In this document: one piece after another, positions 8,739 to 17,270 of the stretch
Numbering within the stretch: the stretch's first letter is position 1
Layout: each line of letters starts with the position of its first letter
Assembly (NCBI GenBank): GCA_025935995.1
Contig: JAICUF010000013.1
Span: 1 to 38,100, forward strand
From: Gemmatimonadales bacterium
Lineage (GTDB): Bacteria; Gemmatimonadota; Gemmatimonadetes; Gemmatimonadales; GWC2-71-9
Direction: 5' to 3'
DNA: 38,100 bases
Position numbers and translations under genes: made by a program
Notes under the pieces: generated by a model
The model's database searches: none
What the model was told of the DNA's origin: nothing
What the model saw: only the letters and a program-made list of their open reading frames with translations

Positions 8739-11444
8739 ATGGACCTGAACCGGCTCTCGATGGACCTCACCGCGGCGCTCGAGGAGTCCCGGCGCGCGGC
8801 CTCCCGCAGTGGCGCGGCCTACATCCGGCCGCGGCACCTGATGAGCGTGATGCTCGAGCCGGCCGGAGCGCTCGGACGGCTCGCGGGATCGCTCGGACTC
8901 GATGCCGCGATGGCCCGGCGCTTCGTCGACGGGGTCACCGACACCGATAACGAAGGGAAGCTGGTGCCGGGCCAGCAGCCGATCGCGAGCCGCGCGCTCC
9001 GCGATCTCCTCGACCGCGCCACCGCGCTGGTGGACCGCCGCGGTGCTCGCACGATCTCGCCGATCGATGTCGCGCTCGCGGCGGTGGAATCGCCGGGGCT
9101 GCCGGTGGGACGGGCGCTGATCGATGCCGGCTGGTCGCCGGAGCGGCTGGGGACGGCGGCGGAGAGCCCGGTCGTGAACCAGCCGGCGGAGGAGACCGCG
9201 GCCCCGGCGCCCGAGGGGCAGGGCAGCCAGCTCGAGCGCTTCTGTCGCGACCTCACGCAGGCCGCGCGCGAAGGCAAGCTCTCGCCCGTGATCGGACGGG
9301 ACGCCGAGCTCCGGAGCGTCCTGCAGACGCTACTCCGGAAGTCGAAGAACAATCCCGTCCTCGTGGGCGATCCGGGCACCGGCAAGACCGCGGTCGTGGA
9401 GGCGCTCGCGCAGCGGATCGCCGCCGGCGACGTCCCCGAGTCGCTCCGGAACGCGCGGGTGCTGGCCCTCGATCTTACCGGCCTCGTGGCCGGCGCCAAG
9501 TATCGGGGCGAGTTCGAGGAGCGGATCAAGGCCGTGGTGGACGAGGTGCGCGCGGCGGACGACGTCATCCTCTTCCTCGACGAGCTGCATACGCTGGTCG
9601 GCGCGGGCGGAAGCGCCGGCGGCATGGACGCCGCCAACATCCTCAAGCCGCCGCTCGCCCGCGGCGAGCTTCGCTGCGTCGGCGCCACCACGCACGACGA
9701 GTACCGCGAGTACATCGAGAAGGACGGCGCCCTCGCGCGGCGCTTCGAGAAGGTGATCGTGGACGAGCCGGACGACGAGACGGTGCTGATGATGCTCCGC
9801 GGGGTGAAGCCGCGCTTCGAGACGCATCACGGCGTCCGCATCGTCGAGGACGCCCTGCAGGCGACGGTGAAGCTCGCGCGGCGCCACCTGCGCGACCGCT
9901 TCTTCCCCGACAAGGCCTTCGACGTGCTCGACGAGGCCGCCGCGCGGCTTCGGATGCAGCACGAGTCGAAGCCCGACGCGATCGACTCGCTCGAGCGCGA
10001 GCTCATCCGCCTCGAGGGCCGGCGCCAGGCGCTCGAGGCCGCGGGCCGGAAGGCCGACGATCTAGCCGCCACGGCGAAGGAGATCGGCGCGAAGCAGGCG
10101 GAGCTCGACCGGCTCATGGCGCGGTGGACGGCGGAGAAGGACGTCTCGGAGGGGCTGCAGCAAACCCGCGCGGCCCTCGCGGCGAAGACCGCCGAGCTCG
10201 CCGCCGCCGAGGCCGCGGGCGACGTGGCGCGGGTAGCGGGGCTCCGGCATGTGGAGATCGAGGGACTCACACGGGAGGAGGCACAGCTCGTTGCGCGGCT
10301 CGAGAAGCTCAAGGCCGACGGGCTCATGGTGCCGCAGGAAGTCGGGCCGTCGGACATCGCCGACGTGGTCGCGCGTCGCGCCCGCGTGCCCGTCGCCCGC
10401 ATGATGGAGACCGAGCGCGACCGCCTCCTCAAGCTGGAGGAGCGGCTGGCCGAGCGCGTGATCGGGCAGGGCGAGGCGGTGGATACGCTGGCGGAAGCCG
10501 CGCGCCGGATGCGGGCCGATCTCCGGAAGAAGCGGAAGCCGGCGTCGTTCCTCTTCGTCGGCCCCACCGGCGTCGGCAAGACGGAGCTGGCCAAGGCGCT
10601 GGCCGGTGCCCTCTTCGACGACGAGGCCGCGCTCATCCGCATCGACATGGCGGAGTACAAGGACGCGGGTTCGGTGTCGGGGCTGATCGGCTCGCGTCCC
10701 GGACTGGTGGGATCCGAGCAGGGCGGCTTCCTCACCGAGCAGGTCCGGCGGAACCCCAACTCGGTCGTGCTCTTCGACGAGATCGAAAAGGCGCACCCCG
10801 AGGTGATCGACATCCTCCTCGGCGTGCTCGACGAGGGCCGGCTCACCGACGCGAAGGGCCGGTTCACCGACTTCACCAACACGATCATCCTGCTGACCTC
10901 GAATCTCGGCGTGAAGGAGGCGGTGGCGGCGACGGACGACCTCGAGGCGCGGCGCGAGATCATCCTCAAGGTGGTGCAGGCGACGCTGCGGCCCGAGCTC
11001 TTCAACCGCCTGAGCGGCGTCATCCCCTTCAACTCGCTCGCGGTGGACACGCTCCGGACGATCGTGCGGATTCACCTGCGCGGCATCTCGGCGCAGATCG
11101 CCGAGCAGCACCAGGCCTCGCTCGAGGCGGACGACGCGGCCGTCGCACTCCTCGCCGAGCGGGCGTACGATCCCGCCTACGGCGCGCGGCCGGTCGAGCG
11201 CACCATCGACCGGATGGTGCTCTCCGATCTCTCGCGGCTCATCATCGGAGGGACGGTCCAGCCCGGGAATCTCGTCCTGCTCACGCTCGACGGCGAGGAG
11301 GTCGCGATTCTGGTGGGCGAGCCCGCCGAGGTCCGGGAGGAAGCAGCTCGGATGCGGGAGGCCCGGGCAGCGGCGTCCGCCGCCGCGGCGACGCCGGGTA
11401 CGGCGCCGACCTCCGACGCCCCCGCGGTCGGAGCCCCTGCATGA
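8739..11444 (+). CDS. clpV: T6SS AAA+ disassembly ATPase ClpV (TssH)
   Basis: ClpV unfolds contracted sheath so that TssB/TssC can be recycled. This 901-residue Hsp100 protein has a Clp N-domain (about residues 1-145), a Pro/Glu/Ala linker and a first AAA+ module with Walker A G-D-P-G-T-G-K-T at 210-217 and Walker [10 protein letters not shown] coiled-coil middle region (about 410-520) follows, then a second AAA+ module with Walker A G-P-T-G-V-G-K-T at about 608-615 and Walker B V-L-F-D-E-I-E-K, and a C-terminal D2-small domain. The last 30 residues are an Ala/Pro/Thr-rich tail. Chaperone ClpB is the close paralogue, but location directly after tssK makes the T6SS form far more likely. The stop overlaps the next ATG by four bases. 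Confidence 0.9.
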   Translation: MDLNRLSMDLTAALEESRRAASRSGAAYIRPRHLMSVMLEPAGALGRLAGSLGLDAAMARRFVDGVTDTDNEGKLVPGQQPIASRALRDLLDRATALVDRRGARTISPIDVALAAVESPGLPVGRALIDAGWSPERLGTAAESPVVNQPAEETAAPAPEGQGSQLERFCRDLTQAAREGKLSPVIGRDAELRSVLQTLLRKSKNNPVLVGDPGTGKTAVVEALAQRIAAGDVPESLRNARVLALDLTGLVAGAKYRGEFEERIKAVVDEVRAADDVILFLDELHTLVGAGGSAGGMDAANILKPPLARGELRCVGATTHDEYREYIEKDGALARRFEKVIVDEPDDETVLMMLRGVKPRFETHHGVRIVEDALQATVKLARRHLRDRFFPDKAFDVLDEAAARLRMQHESKPDAIDSLERELIRLEGRRQALEAAGRKADDLAATAKEIGAKQAELDRLMARWTAEKDVSEGLQQTRAALAAKTAELAAAEAAGDVARVAGLRHVEIEGLTREEAQLVARLEKLKADGLMVPQEVGPSDIADVVARRARVPVARMMETERDRLLKLEERLAERVIGQGEAVDTLAEAARRMRADLRKKRKPASFLFVGPTGVGKTELAKALAGALFDDEAALIRIDMAEYKDAGSVSGLIGSRPGLVGSEQGGFLTEQVRRNPNSVVLFDEIEKAHPEVIDILLGVLDEGRLTDAKGRFTDFTNTIILLTSNLGVKEAVAATDDLEARREIILKVVQATLRPELFNRLSGVIPFNSLAVDTLRTIVRIHLRGISAQIAEQHQASLEADDAAVALLAERAYDPAYGARPVERTIDRMVLSDLSRLIIGGTVQPGNLVLLTLDGEEVAILVGEPAEVREEAARMREARAAASAAAATPGTAPTSDAPAVGAPA

Positions 11445-12385
11445 GAGGTGGCGCGCTGCTGCTGGTCCTCGCGCTATCGCGCGCCGCGGCGGCGCAGGAT
11501 ACGACCGCCGCGCCGGCGCCGGCCGGTGCGCAGGGCGCGGCGGCCCAGCGGGATGTGGAGAGGAACAAGGTGGTGCAGTTCTGCCAGCAGGTGGACATCA
11601 CGGCGCCGCCCACCATCGAAGGCGCGCGTGACCGCACCGACTGCTGGAAGCGTCTCCAGCTTCAGGGGATGGGTGACGCGCTGGTGGATGCGAAGTACCA
11701 GGCCGCCGTCGCCGACTTCGATCAGGCCACGCAGAAGGACTCCACGCGCCGGGCCAGCGATTCGAGCGCCGCGGCGATCAACAATCGCATGCTCGTCGCC
11801 CAGCGGGCCATCCAGGCGCGCAACCTCGACGACGCCGAGAGCGCGGTGAACGACGTGCTCTCGATCCAGCCCGACAACCAGCGCGCCCTCGTGCTGAGCG
11901 ACCGGATCACGGCGCTCAAGCGCGCGCGCCAGCTCAAGATCACCCTCTTCGCCGTCGGCGCCGCCGTGCTCGCGCTCGGTGCGGGGCTCGGCATCGTCGC
12001 GAAGAAGCTGGGGAAGAAGCACACCGAGAAGGCGGCGCAGGAGAAGGTCGCCGCCGCCGAGCGGAAGGCGATGCTCAAGATCGTGGACGGGGTGGGCCGC
12101 GGGAAGGTCTACACCATCGAGGCGCCGCTCTTCCGGATCGGCGCCGCCAGCTCCGACAAGGCCGAGGAGAAGAACGACCTCGTGCTGAGCGATTCAGCCG
12201 CGGCGATCTCGCGCTATCACTGCTCGATCATCCGTCGCGACGGGCGGTTCTTTCTCATCGATTCCAGCCTCAACGGCACCCGCCTCAACGACGCGCCGCT
12301 CGACCGGGGCGAGCACCACGCGCTGCGCGACGGCGACGAGCTCACGGTCGCGGGAGTGAGCCGGCTCAAGTTCCTCGAGATGTAG
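11441..12385 (+). CDS. Signal peptide-periplasmic-TM-FHA protein, T6SS-associated
   Basis: This protein has 314 residues. A signal peptide (residues 1-19, ending A-A-A-A-Q) is followed by a helical, TPR-like periplasmic region. Two cysteines (C48 and C68) could form a disulfide. A single membrane span lies at about 166-188, then a Lys/Glu/Ala coiled stretch, then an FHA domain at about 211-312. The FHA phosphothreonine-binding residues are visible as S-R-Y-H (257-260) and N-G-T (279-281). The topology puts FHA in the cytoplasm and the N-terminal part in the periplasm. FHA proteins recruit phosphorylated partners in Pseudomonas T6SS (Fha1/PpkA), but no kinase gene lies in this window. Its ATGA overlap with clpV ties it to the operon. 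A structural anchor or phospho-switch is inferred, not shown. Confidence 0.8.
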   Translation: MRGGALLLVLALSRAAAAQDTTAAPAPAGAQGAAAQRDVERNKVVQFCQQVDITAPPTIEGARDRTDCWKRLQLQGMGDALVDAKYQAAVADFDQATQKDSTRRASDSSAAAINNRMLVAQRAIQARNLDDAESAVNDVLSIQPDNQRALVLSDRITALKRARQLKITLFAVGAAVLALGAGLGIVAKKLGKKHTEKAAQEKVAAAERKAMLKIVDGVGRGKVYTIEAPLFRIGAASSDKAEEKNDLVLSDSAAAISRYHCSIIRRDGRFFLIDSSLNGTRLNDAPLDRGEHHALRDGDELTVAGVSRLKFLEM

Positions 12386-13558
12386 CCCGACGGTCCAGCG
12401 GTCGCGCCGGTTGGCGAAGCGGTCGATGTGGAGGTGAAGCCCGGTGCCCGCCCGGTCGAGCAACCCCGCCCGCGTCGCCGCCGCGATCTGCCGCCGGAGG
12501 ATCGTGTCCTGCGAGAAATCCTTCACCCGGATGCCGCGCGAGCGGCACTCCGCTACGACGAATGCCACCTCCTCCGGTGTCATCGTCCGGCTCCTGAGGT
12601 CGAGCGCTCCGCCCGCCCCATAGAGCGAGAGGTGCTCCGCGTGGTCCCGCCCCGTCACCTCGATCCCCGACCCGAACCGCTGCTCGAATCCCGCCGACAC
12701 CTCGGCAAAGGCCGCCGCGAACTGCTCGGGCGTGAGCGACGCCTGCCGGAGCCGGTCGGGCGCCAGGGTGGCCCGCGCCGAGGCGTAGGCCGGCGGAACG
12801 GTGAGCCGCCGGTTCCGGTAGATCGCCGCAACCGAGGCCTCCAGCGCCTCGATGCGCGGCTTGATCGCCGGATGATCGCGGTAGCGGCTCAGGGCGAGCG
12901 TGTTGACCCCCCGGGCAAACTCGCCGGCGGCCACGTCCGCGAGCCCGAGCTCGAGCAGCGTGTTGCCCCGCTCGACGTGGTCGTACGCGGCCACCATGAG
13001 GCTGTCCACCTCCCTCCCCTGCTCGTCGGTCAGCACGCCACCCGTCCGATCGGCCCGGAAGAGGCCGAAGCCGATCGCGGCGATGGCGCCGGCGACCAGC
13101 AGGACGGCCAGCGAGGCGACGATGATGAGCGCCACGGGCCGGCGCCGGCGCGGCCCCGGGAGTCGCGAGGCGCGCTTCCGCCGCCGGGGCGCAGGCGGCG
13201 CCGGAGCTGCGGGTGGCGTTTCCGCCGCCTCGCCGCTCCCGAAGCGATAGCGGTAGCCCGGCGCCACCTCGATCACGTCCCCGTCGGCCAGGCGCTCGGT
13301 GTGCGCGAGCGGCACGCCGTTGAGCGACGCGGCCCCGCGCCCGGGCGTGAGCCACCACCCGTCTTCCCGCTCGGTGAGGGCCACGTGCCGCTCGGCCACG
13401 CCGGGCAGGAAGAGCTGCAGCGTCGCGTCGGGCGCGCTGCCGATCCACGCGGGCGAGCGGTCGAGCGCGATGGGCACGCCGCGCGTCGGCGCGACGGGAA
13501 TGAGCGAGGGCGTCGGCATCGTGGCCTTGTCGGCTGGGCTGCATGAACTATCCTCCAT
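12194..13558 (-). CDS. FHA-TM-periplasmic D-Ala-D-Ala peptidase-like (M15) protein
   Basis: This is 454 residues from an ATG with AAAGGAGG three bases upstream. The ATG at 13519 (M-P-T-P-S) is an alternative start. A cytoplasmic FHA-like domain (about 28-106, with R-H-V-A-L and S-L-N-G-V) is followed by a Pro/Arg-rich linker, a membrane span (about 142-166), and a helical periplasmic part. The last recognisable part is Hedgehog/M15 peptidase-like: E-H-L-S-L-Y-G-A-G-G-A-L-D (308-320), then G-T-G-L-H-L-H-I-D (371-379), resembling the Zn-ligand HxxGxAxD and H-x-H motifs. The spacing of the first His to Asp is longer than in the standard motif, so catalytic status is uncertain. Residues about 390-454 overlap antisense to the plus-strand FHA gene. 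It is divergent from the hydroxyproline operon. Confidence 0.7.
   Translation of the reverse strand: MEDSSCSPADKATMPTPSLIPVAPTRGVPIALDRSPAWIGSAPDATLQLFLPGVAERHVALTEREDGWWLTPGRGAASLNGVPLAHTERLADGDVIEVAPGYRYRFGSGEAAETPPAAPAPPAPRRRKRASRLPGPRRRRPVALIIVASLAVLLVAGAIAAIGFGLFRADRTGGVLTDEQGREVDSLMVAAYDHVERGNTLLELGLADVAAGEFARGVNTLALSRYRDHPAIKPRIEALEASVAAIYRNRRLTVPPAYASARATLAPDRLRQASLTPEQFAAAFAEVSAGFEQRFGSGIEVTGRDHAEHLSLYGAGGALDLRSRTMTPEEVAFVVAECRSRGIRVKDFSQDTILRRQIAAATRAGLLDRAGTGLHLHIDRFANRRDRWTVGLHLEELEPAHSRDRELVAVAQRVVLAPVERRVVEAGAVEAGIDEKEPPVATDDRAVIARDRRG
13527..13554 (+). promoter_or_regulatory. Putative sigma-70-type promoter for hydroxyproline operon
   Basis: TTGTCG at 13527-13532 is followed by a 16-base spacer and TATCCT at 13549-13554. 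The predicted transcription start is near 13561, about 25 bases before the M24 peptidase ATG. The -10 form resembles the CTATCTT of the tRNA-His promoter. It lies within the coding start of the divergent FHA-M15 gene, so transcription in the two directions could interfere. Confidence 0.4.
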
Positions 13559-13585
13559 GAACCTCCTTTCCGCGAGTCCCTCAGC

Positions 13586-14878
13586 ATGACCGAGATGAAC
13601 CGCCGCCGGTTCGGCGGCTGGCTGGCCGCCGCCGTCGGCGCGGGCGCACTGGCCCCCGGCCGGCTCTTCGCCGCCAGCCCTCCCGGCGATCCCGATCCGT
13701 GCGATCTGCCCGCCCACCTCCGCGGGCTCAAGCCGATGACGGAGGGCGTCGCGCCGATCTCACCGGCCGAGCGCCTCGCGCGGCTGGAGCAGGCGCGACG
13801 CCTCATGCGGGAGAGCGGCATCGCCGCGGTCGTGCTGGAGCCGGGCTCGTCGCTCTACTACTTCACCGGCGTGCGCTGGGGACAGTCGGAGCGGACCTTT
13901 GCCGCCGTCGTGCCCGCGACGGGAGATCTCGCCTGGGTCTGCCCCGCCTTCGAGGAGGCGCGTGCGCGCGAGCTGATTCCGGCGGGCGGGGAGGTGCGCG
14001 TCTGGCAGGAGGACGAGAGCCCCTTCCGCCTGATCGCCGGCATCCTCAAGGACCGCGGTGTCGCGACCGGCAAGGTCGGGATCGAGGAGAACCTGCGGTT
14101 CTTCATCCTCGACAACCTCCGGCGCGAGGCGCCCGCGCTCGAATACGTGAGCGCCGACCCGGTCACCGCCGGCTGCCGCATGATCAAGTCGCCGGCCGAG
14201 CTGGCGCTGATGCAGCGGGCGGCGGACATCACCATCGCCGCCTTCCGTGCCACCTTCCCGATCCTGCACGAGGGCATGACGCAGTACGACGTGAGCGGCC
14301 AGATGAGCGCCGCGCTCACCCACCTCGGCGGCCAGGAGCCGTGGGTGCTGGTGGGGCTCGGCGAGTATTCGGCCTTCCCGCACGGCAGCATCAAGCCGCA
14401 GCGGCTGCGCCAGGGCGACGTCGTGCTCATCGACGCGGGCTGCAGCTTCCAGGCGTATCAGGCCGACATCACGCGCACCAGCGTCCTGGGGAAGCCCACC
14501 GCGCGGCAGACCCGGATATGGAACCTCGAACGGAAGGCGCAGGACGCCGCCTTCGCCGCCGCGCGGCCGGGCGCCACCTGCGAGTCGGTGGATGCGGCGG
14601 CACGGAAGGTCATCGCCGACGCGGGATTCGGCCCGGGCTACAAGGTGCCGGGCCTCCCGCACCGGACCGGACACGGCATCGGGCTGGACGGCCACGAATG
14701 GACCTACCTGGTCCGCGGCAACCAGACGAAGCTCCGCCCGGGGATGTGCTTCAGCGACGAGCCCACGATCGTGATCTACGGCGAGTTCGGCATTCGCCTC
14801 GAGGACTGCATGTACATCACCGACGACGGCGCCCGCTTCTTCTCGCGGCAGAGCGAGTCGATCACCCGGCCGGTCTGA
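13586..14878 (+). CDS. Tat-exported M24 family Xaa-Pro peptidase
   Basis: This 430-residue M24 (pita-bread) metallopeptidase cleaves peptides with Pro or Hyp, typically X-Pro dipeptides. The first residues carry a Tat-like signal, N-R-R-R-F-G-G (5-11), then a hydrophobic segment ending near residue 30. The five metal ligands are present: D283 (L-I-D-A-G), D294 (Q-A-D-I-T-R), H363 (R-T-G-H-G-I-G), E392 (S-D-E-P-T) and E406 (R-L-E-D). The N-terminal creatinase-like domain spans about 60-200. It heads an operon for hydroxyproline breakdown, so release of Hyp from exported or imported collagen-type peptides is the likely role. The start codon has no clear Shine-Dalgarno. ATG at 13595 is an alternative. 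A specific substrate cannot be read from sequence. Confidence 0.85.
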   Translation: MTEMNRRRFGGWLAAAVGAGALAPGRLFAASPPGDPDPCDLPAHLRGLKPMTEGVAPISPAERLARLEQARRLMRESGIAAVVLEPGSSLYYFTGVRWGQSERTFAAVVPATGDLAWVCPAFEEARARELIPAGGEVRVWQEDESPFRLIAGILKDRGVATGKVGIEENLRFFILDNLRREAPALEYVSADPVTAGCRMIKSPAELALMQRAADITIAAFRATFPILHEGMTQYDVSGQMSAALTHLGGQEPWVLVGLGEYSAFPHGSIKPQRLRQGDVVLIDAGCSFQAYQADITRTSVLGKPTARQTRIWNLERKAQDAAFAAARPGATCESVDAAARKVIADAGFGPGYKVPGLPHRTGHGIGLDGHEWTYLVRGNQTKLRPGMCFSDEPTIVIYGEFGIRLEDCMYITDDGARFFSRQSESITRPV

Positions 14879-14880
14879 TC

Positions 14881-16320
14881 ATGGCGAACCTCCTCCGGAG
14901 CTACGTCGGCGGGGCCTTCATCGCGACCGCGGGCGACCCCTTCGACGATCTGAACCCTTCCGACGCCGACGACATCGTCGCGCGCGTGCCCGCGGGGAAT
15001 GCCGACGACGCGGCGGCCGCGGTGCGCGCGGCCGCGCAGGCGCTGCCCGCCTGGCGCGACCTGCCGGGCCCGGCCCGGGCGGAACATCTCCATCGCTGGG
15101 GCGAGGTGATCGGCTCGCGCGCCGAAGAGCTGGCGCAGGCCATGGCCCGCGAGGTGGGCAAGCCGCTCGGCGAGGCGCGGGGAGAAGTCGCCCGCTGCAG
15201 CGTGATCCTCCGCTACTACGCCGGCGAGGCGGTGCGCGCGATCGGCGAGGTCGTCCCGGCGCAGGCGGCCGGCGTGCTCCAGTTCACGCTCCGCGACCCG
15301 CTCGGCGTCGTGGCGCTCATCACGCCGTGGAATTTCCCGCTCGCGATCCCGCTCTGGAAGGCGGCGCCGGCGCTCGCCTTCGGGAACACGGTGGTGCTCA
15401 AGCCGGCGGAGCAATCGTCGCACCTGGCCATCCTCCTCGCGGAGACGGCCGAGGCGGCGGGGCTTCCGGCCGGCGCCTTCAACGTGGTGGCCGGCGCCGG
15501 CGGCACCGTGGGTGACGCGCTCATCCGGCACCCGGATGTCCGCGCGGTCAGCTTCACCGGCTCGACCACCGTCGGCGCGCGCGTGGCACAGGTGTGCGCC
15601 GAGCGAAACGTGCGATACCAGACGGAGATGGGGGGCAAGAACGTCGCGATCGTTCTGGCCGACGCCGACCTCGACCTTGCGGCTCGCCTCACCGCCGCCG
15701 GCGCGATGCGCTACGCGGGGCAGAAGTGCACCGCGACGAGCCGCGTGGTGGTCGCGCGATCGGTCGAGGACCGGTTCCTCGCGAAGCTCGGGGCACAGGT
15801 GAATGCGCTCTCGCTCGGACCGGTGACCGACGCCGCGAGCGCCGTGGGTCCGCTGATCAGCAGCGACGCGCGGGACCGCGTCCGCGCGGCACTGGCCGCG
15901 GCCGGGGGCGAGCGCCTGGCCGGCGGGGATGCCCCGTCCGATGCGCGCTTCGCCCGCGGCTTCTTCGTCACCCCGGCGATCGTGCGGGGGGTCGACCCCG
16001 ACGCCGCGCTCGCGCAGGACGAGCTCTTCGGCCCCGTCCTCGCGAGCTTCACCGCGGCCGATCTCGACGAAGCGGTGGCGCTCGCCAATCGCTCGCGGTA
16101 CGGCCTGAGTGCCACCCTCTTCACGCGGGATCTGCCCTCCGCGCTGGCGTATATCCGGCGGATCCACGCGGGCCTCGTCCGCGTCAACGGCGACACCACG
16201 GGCGTCGATCCCCACGCGCCGTTCGGCGGGATGAAGGCATCGAGCTCCGGCAGCCGGGAGCAGGGTTCGGCCGCGCGCGAGTTCTACACCGAGATCCGCA
16301 CGGTGCAGGTGGTGGGGTGA
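14881..16320 (+). CDS. Alpha-ketoglutarate semialdehyde dehydrogenase (ALDH family)
   Basis: This 479-residue NAD(P)-dependent aldehyde dehydrogenase contains all the key catalytic residues: N151 in T-P-W-N-F-P, E249 in E-M-G-G-K-N, and the nucleophile C283 in G-Q-K-C-T-A-T. Operon context places it at the last step of hydroxyproline catabolism, oxidising 2,5-dioxopentanoate (alpha-ketoglutarate semialdehyde) to alpha-ketoglutarate. The start is two bases after the upstream stop, and its stop overlaps the next start by four bases. ALDH substrate cannot be told from motifs alone. The specificity comes from neighbours, and related semialdehydes would be possible. Confidence 0.88.
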   Translation: MANLLRSYVGGAFIATAGDPFDDLNPSDADDIVARVPAGNADDAAAAVRAAAQALPAWRDLPGPARAEHLHRWGEVIGSRAEELAQAMAREVGKPLGEARGEVARCSVILRYYAGEAVRAIGEVVPAQAAGVLQFTLRDPLGVVALITPWNFPLAIPLWKAAPALAFGNTVVLKPAEQSSHLAILLAETAEAAGLPAGAFNVVAGAGGTVGDALIRHPDVRAVSFTGSTTVGARVAQVCAERNVRYQTEMGGKNVAIVLADADLDLAARLTAAGAMRYAGQKCTATSRVVVARSVEDRFLAKLGAQVNALSLGPVTDAASAVGPLISSDARDRVRAALAAAGGERLAGGDAPSDARFARGFFVTPAIVRGVDPDAALAQDELFGPVLASFTAADLDEAVALANRSRYGLSATLFTRDLPSALAYIRRIHAGLVRVNGDTTGVDPHAPFGGMKASSSGSREQGSAAREFYTEIRTVQVVG

Positions 16321-17270
16321 CGGCGTATCCCGCCTGCATCCGCGTGGTGGATTCCCACACCGAGGGCGAGCCGACGCGCGTCGTCGTCGAGGGCTGGCCC
16401 GAGCCCGCCGGCGCGACCATGGCCGAGCGTCGCGAGGACCTGCGGCAGCGGTTCGACCATCTCCGGAGCGCGGTCGTCTGCGAGCCGCGCGGGCACGACG
16501 CCCTCGTCGGCGCCCTCCTCACGACGCCGGTGCATTCCGGATCGGCCGCCGGCGTCATTTTCTTCAACAACGTCGGCTGCCTCGGCATGTGCGGGCACGG
16601 ACTCATCGGCGTGGTGCGCACGCTGGAGCACCTGGGCCGGCTCGAGCCCGGCGCCGTCGCGATCGACACGCCCGTCGGAACGGTATCCGCGGAGCTGGAT
16701 GCCGACGGCACCGTGACGGTCCGGAACGTGGCCGCCCGCTGCCACGCGCGCGGCGTGCCGGTGGACGTGCCCGGTGTCGGCACCGTGACCGGCGATGTCG
16801 CCTACGGCGGCAACTGGTTCTTCATCAGCGAGATGGAGGGGCTGCCGCTCGACCTGGCCAACCAGTTCGAGCTGACGCGGGTGACGCGCGCCATCCTCGC
16901 CGCGCTCCGCGCCCAGGGGATCACGGGCGAGGCCGGCGCGGAGATCGATCACGTCGAGCTGTCCGGCCCTCCCACCCGCGCCGACGCCGACAGCCGGAAC
17001 TTCGTGCTCTGCCCGGGCGGCGCGTGGGACCGGTCTCCCTGCGGCACCGGCACCTCCGCCCGGATGGCCGCGCTGCATGCGGCCGGGCAGCTGCCGGCCG
17101 GCCGGCGCTGGCGCCAGGAGAGCATCACCGGAAGCGTCTTCACCGGGTGGCTCGAGGACGCCGGCGACGATCTCGTTCCCCACATTCAGGGACACGCCTG
17201 GATCACGGGCGAAGCCGTGCTGCGCTTCGATCCGGCCGATCCGTTCCGGAGCGGGTTCACCGCGGGCTGA
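16317..17270 (+). CDS. 4-Hydroxyproline 2-epimerase (proline racemase family)
   Basis: This 317-residue cofactor-independent enzyme of the proline racemase family interconverts trans-4-hydroxy-L-proline and cis-4-hydroxy-D-proline. Both catalytic cysteines are present: C92 in G-M-C-G-H-G and C242 in D-R-S-P-C-G-T-G-T-S. That excludes the trans-3-hydroxyproline dehydratase subgroup, which has Thr at the second site. It starts at a GTG overlapping the ALDH stop (GTGA). Neighbouring D-hydroxyproline dehydrogenase and deaminase genes support a hydroxyproline rather than proline substrate. Homologues in Pseudomonas are called LhpA. Confidence 0.9.
   Translation: MTAYPACIRVVDSHTEGEPTRVVVEGWPEPAGATMAERREDLRQRFDHLRSAVVCEPRGHDALVGALLTTPVHSGSAAGVIFFNNVGCLGMCGHGLIGVVRTLEHLGRLEPGAVAIDTPVGTVSAELDADGTVTVRNVAARCHARGVPVDVPGVGTVTGDVAYGGNWFFISEMEGLPLDLANQFELTRVTRAILAALRAQGITGEAGAEIDHVELSGPPTRADADSRNFVLCPGGAWDRSPCGTGTSARMAALHAAGQLPAGRRWRQESITGSVFTGWLEDAGDDLVPHIQGHAWITGEAVLRFDPADPFRSGFTAG

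Noticed and set aside
12366-13544. A 392-residue minus-strand frame in the FHA-M15 region.
   Set aside because: It is an Arg/Gly-rich shadow of the FHA-M15 gene with no conserved motif.
16317-17270. trans-3-Hydroxyproline dehydratase for the proline racemase family gene.
   Set aside because: Both catalytic cysteines are present; the dehydratase has Thr at the second site.
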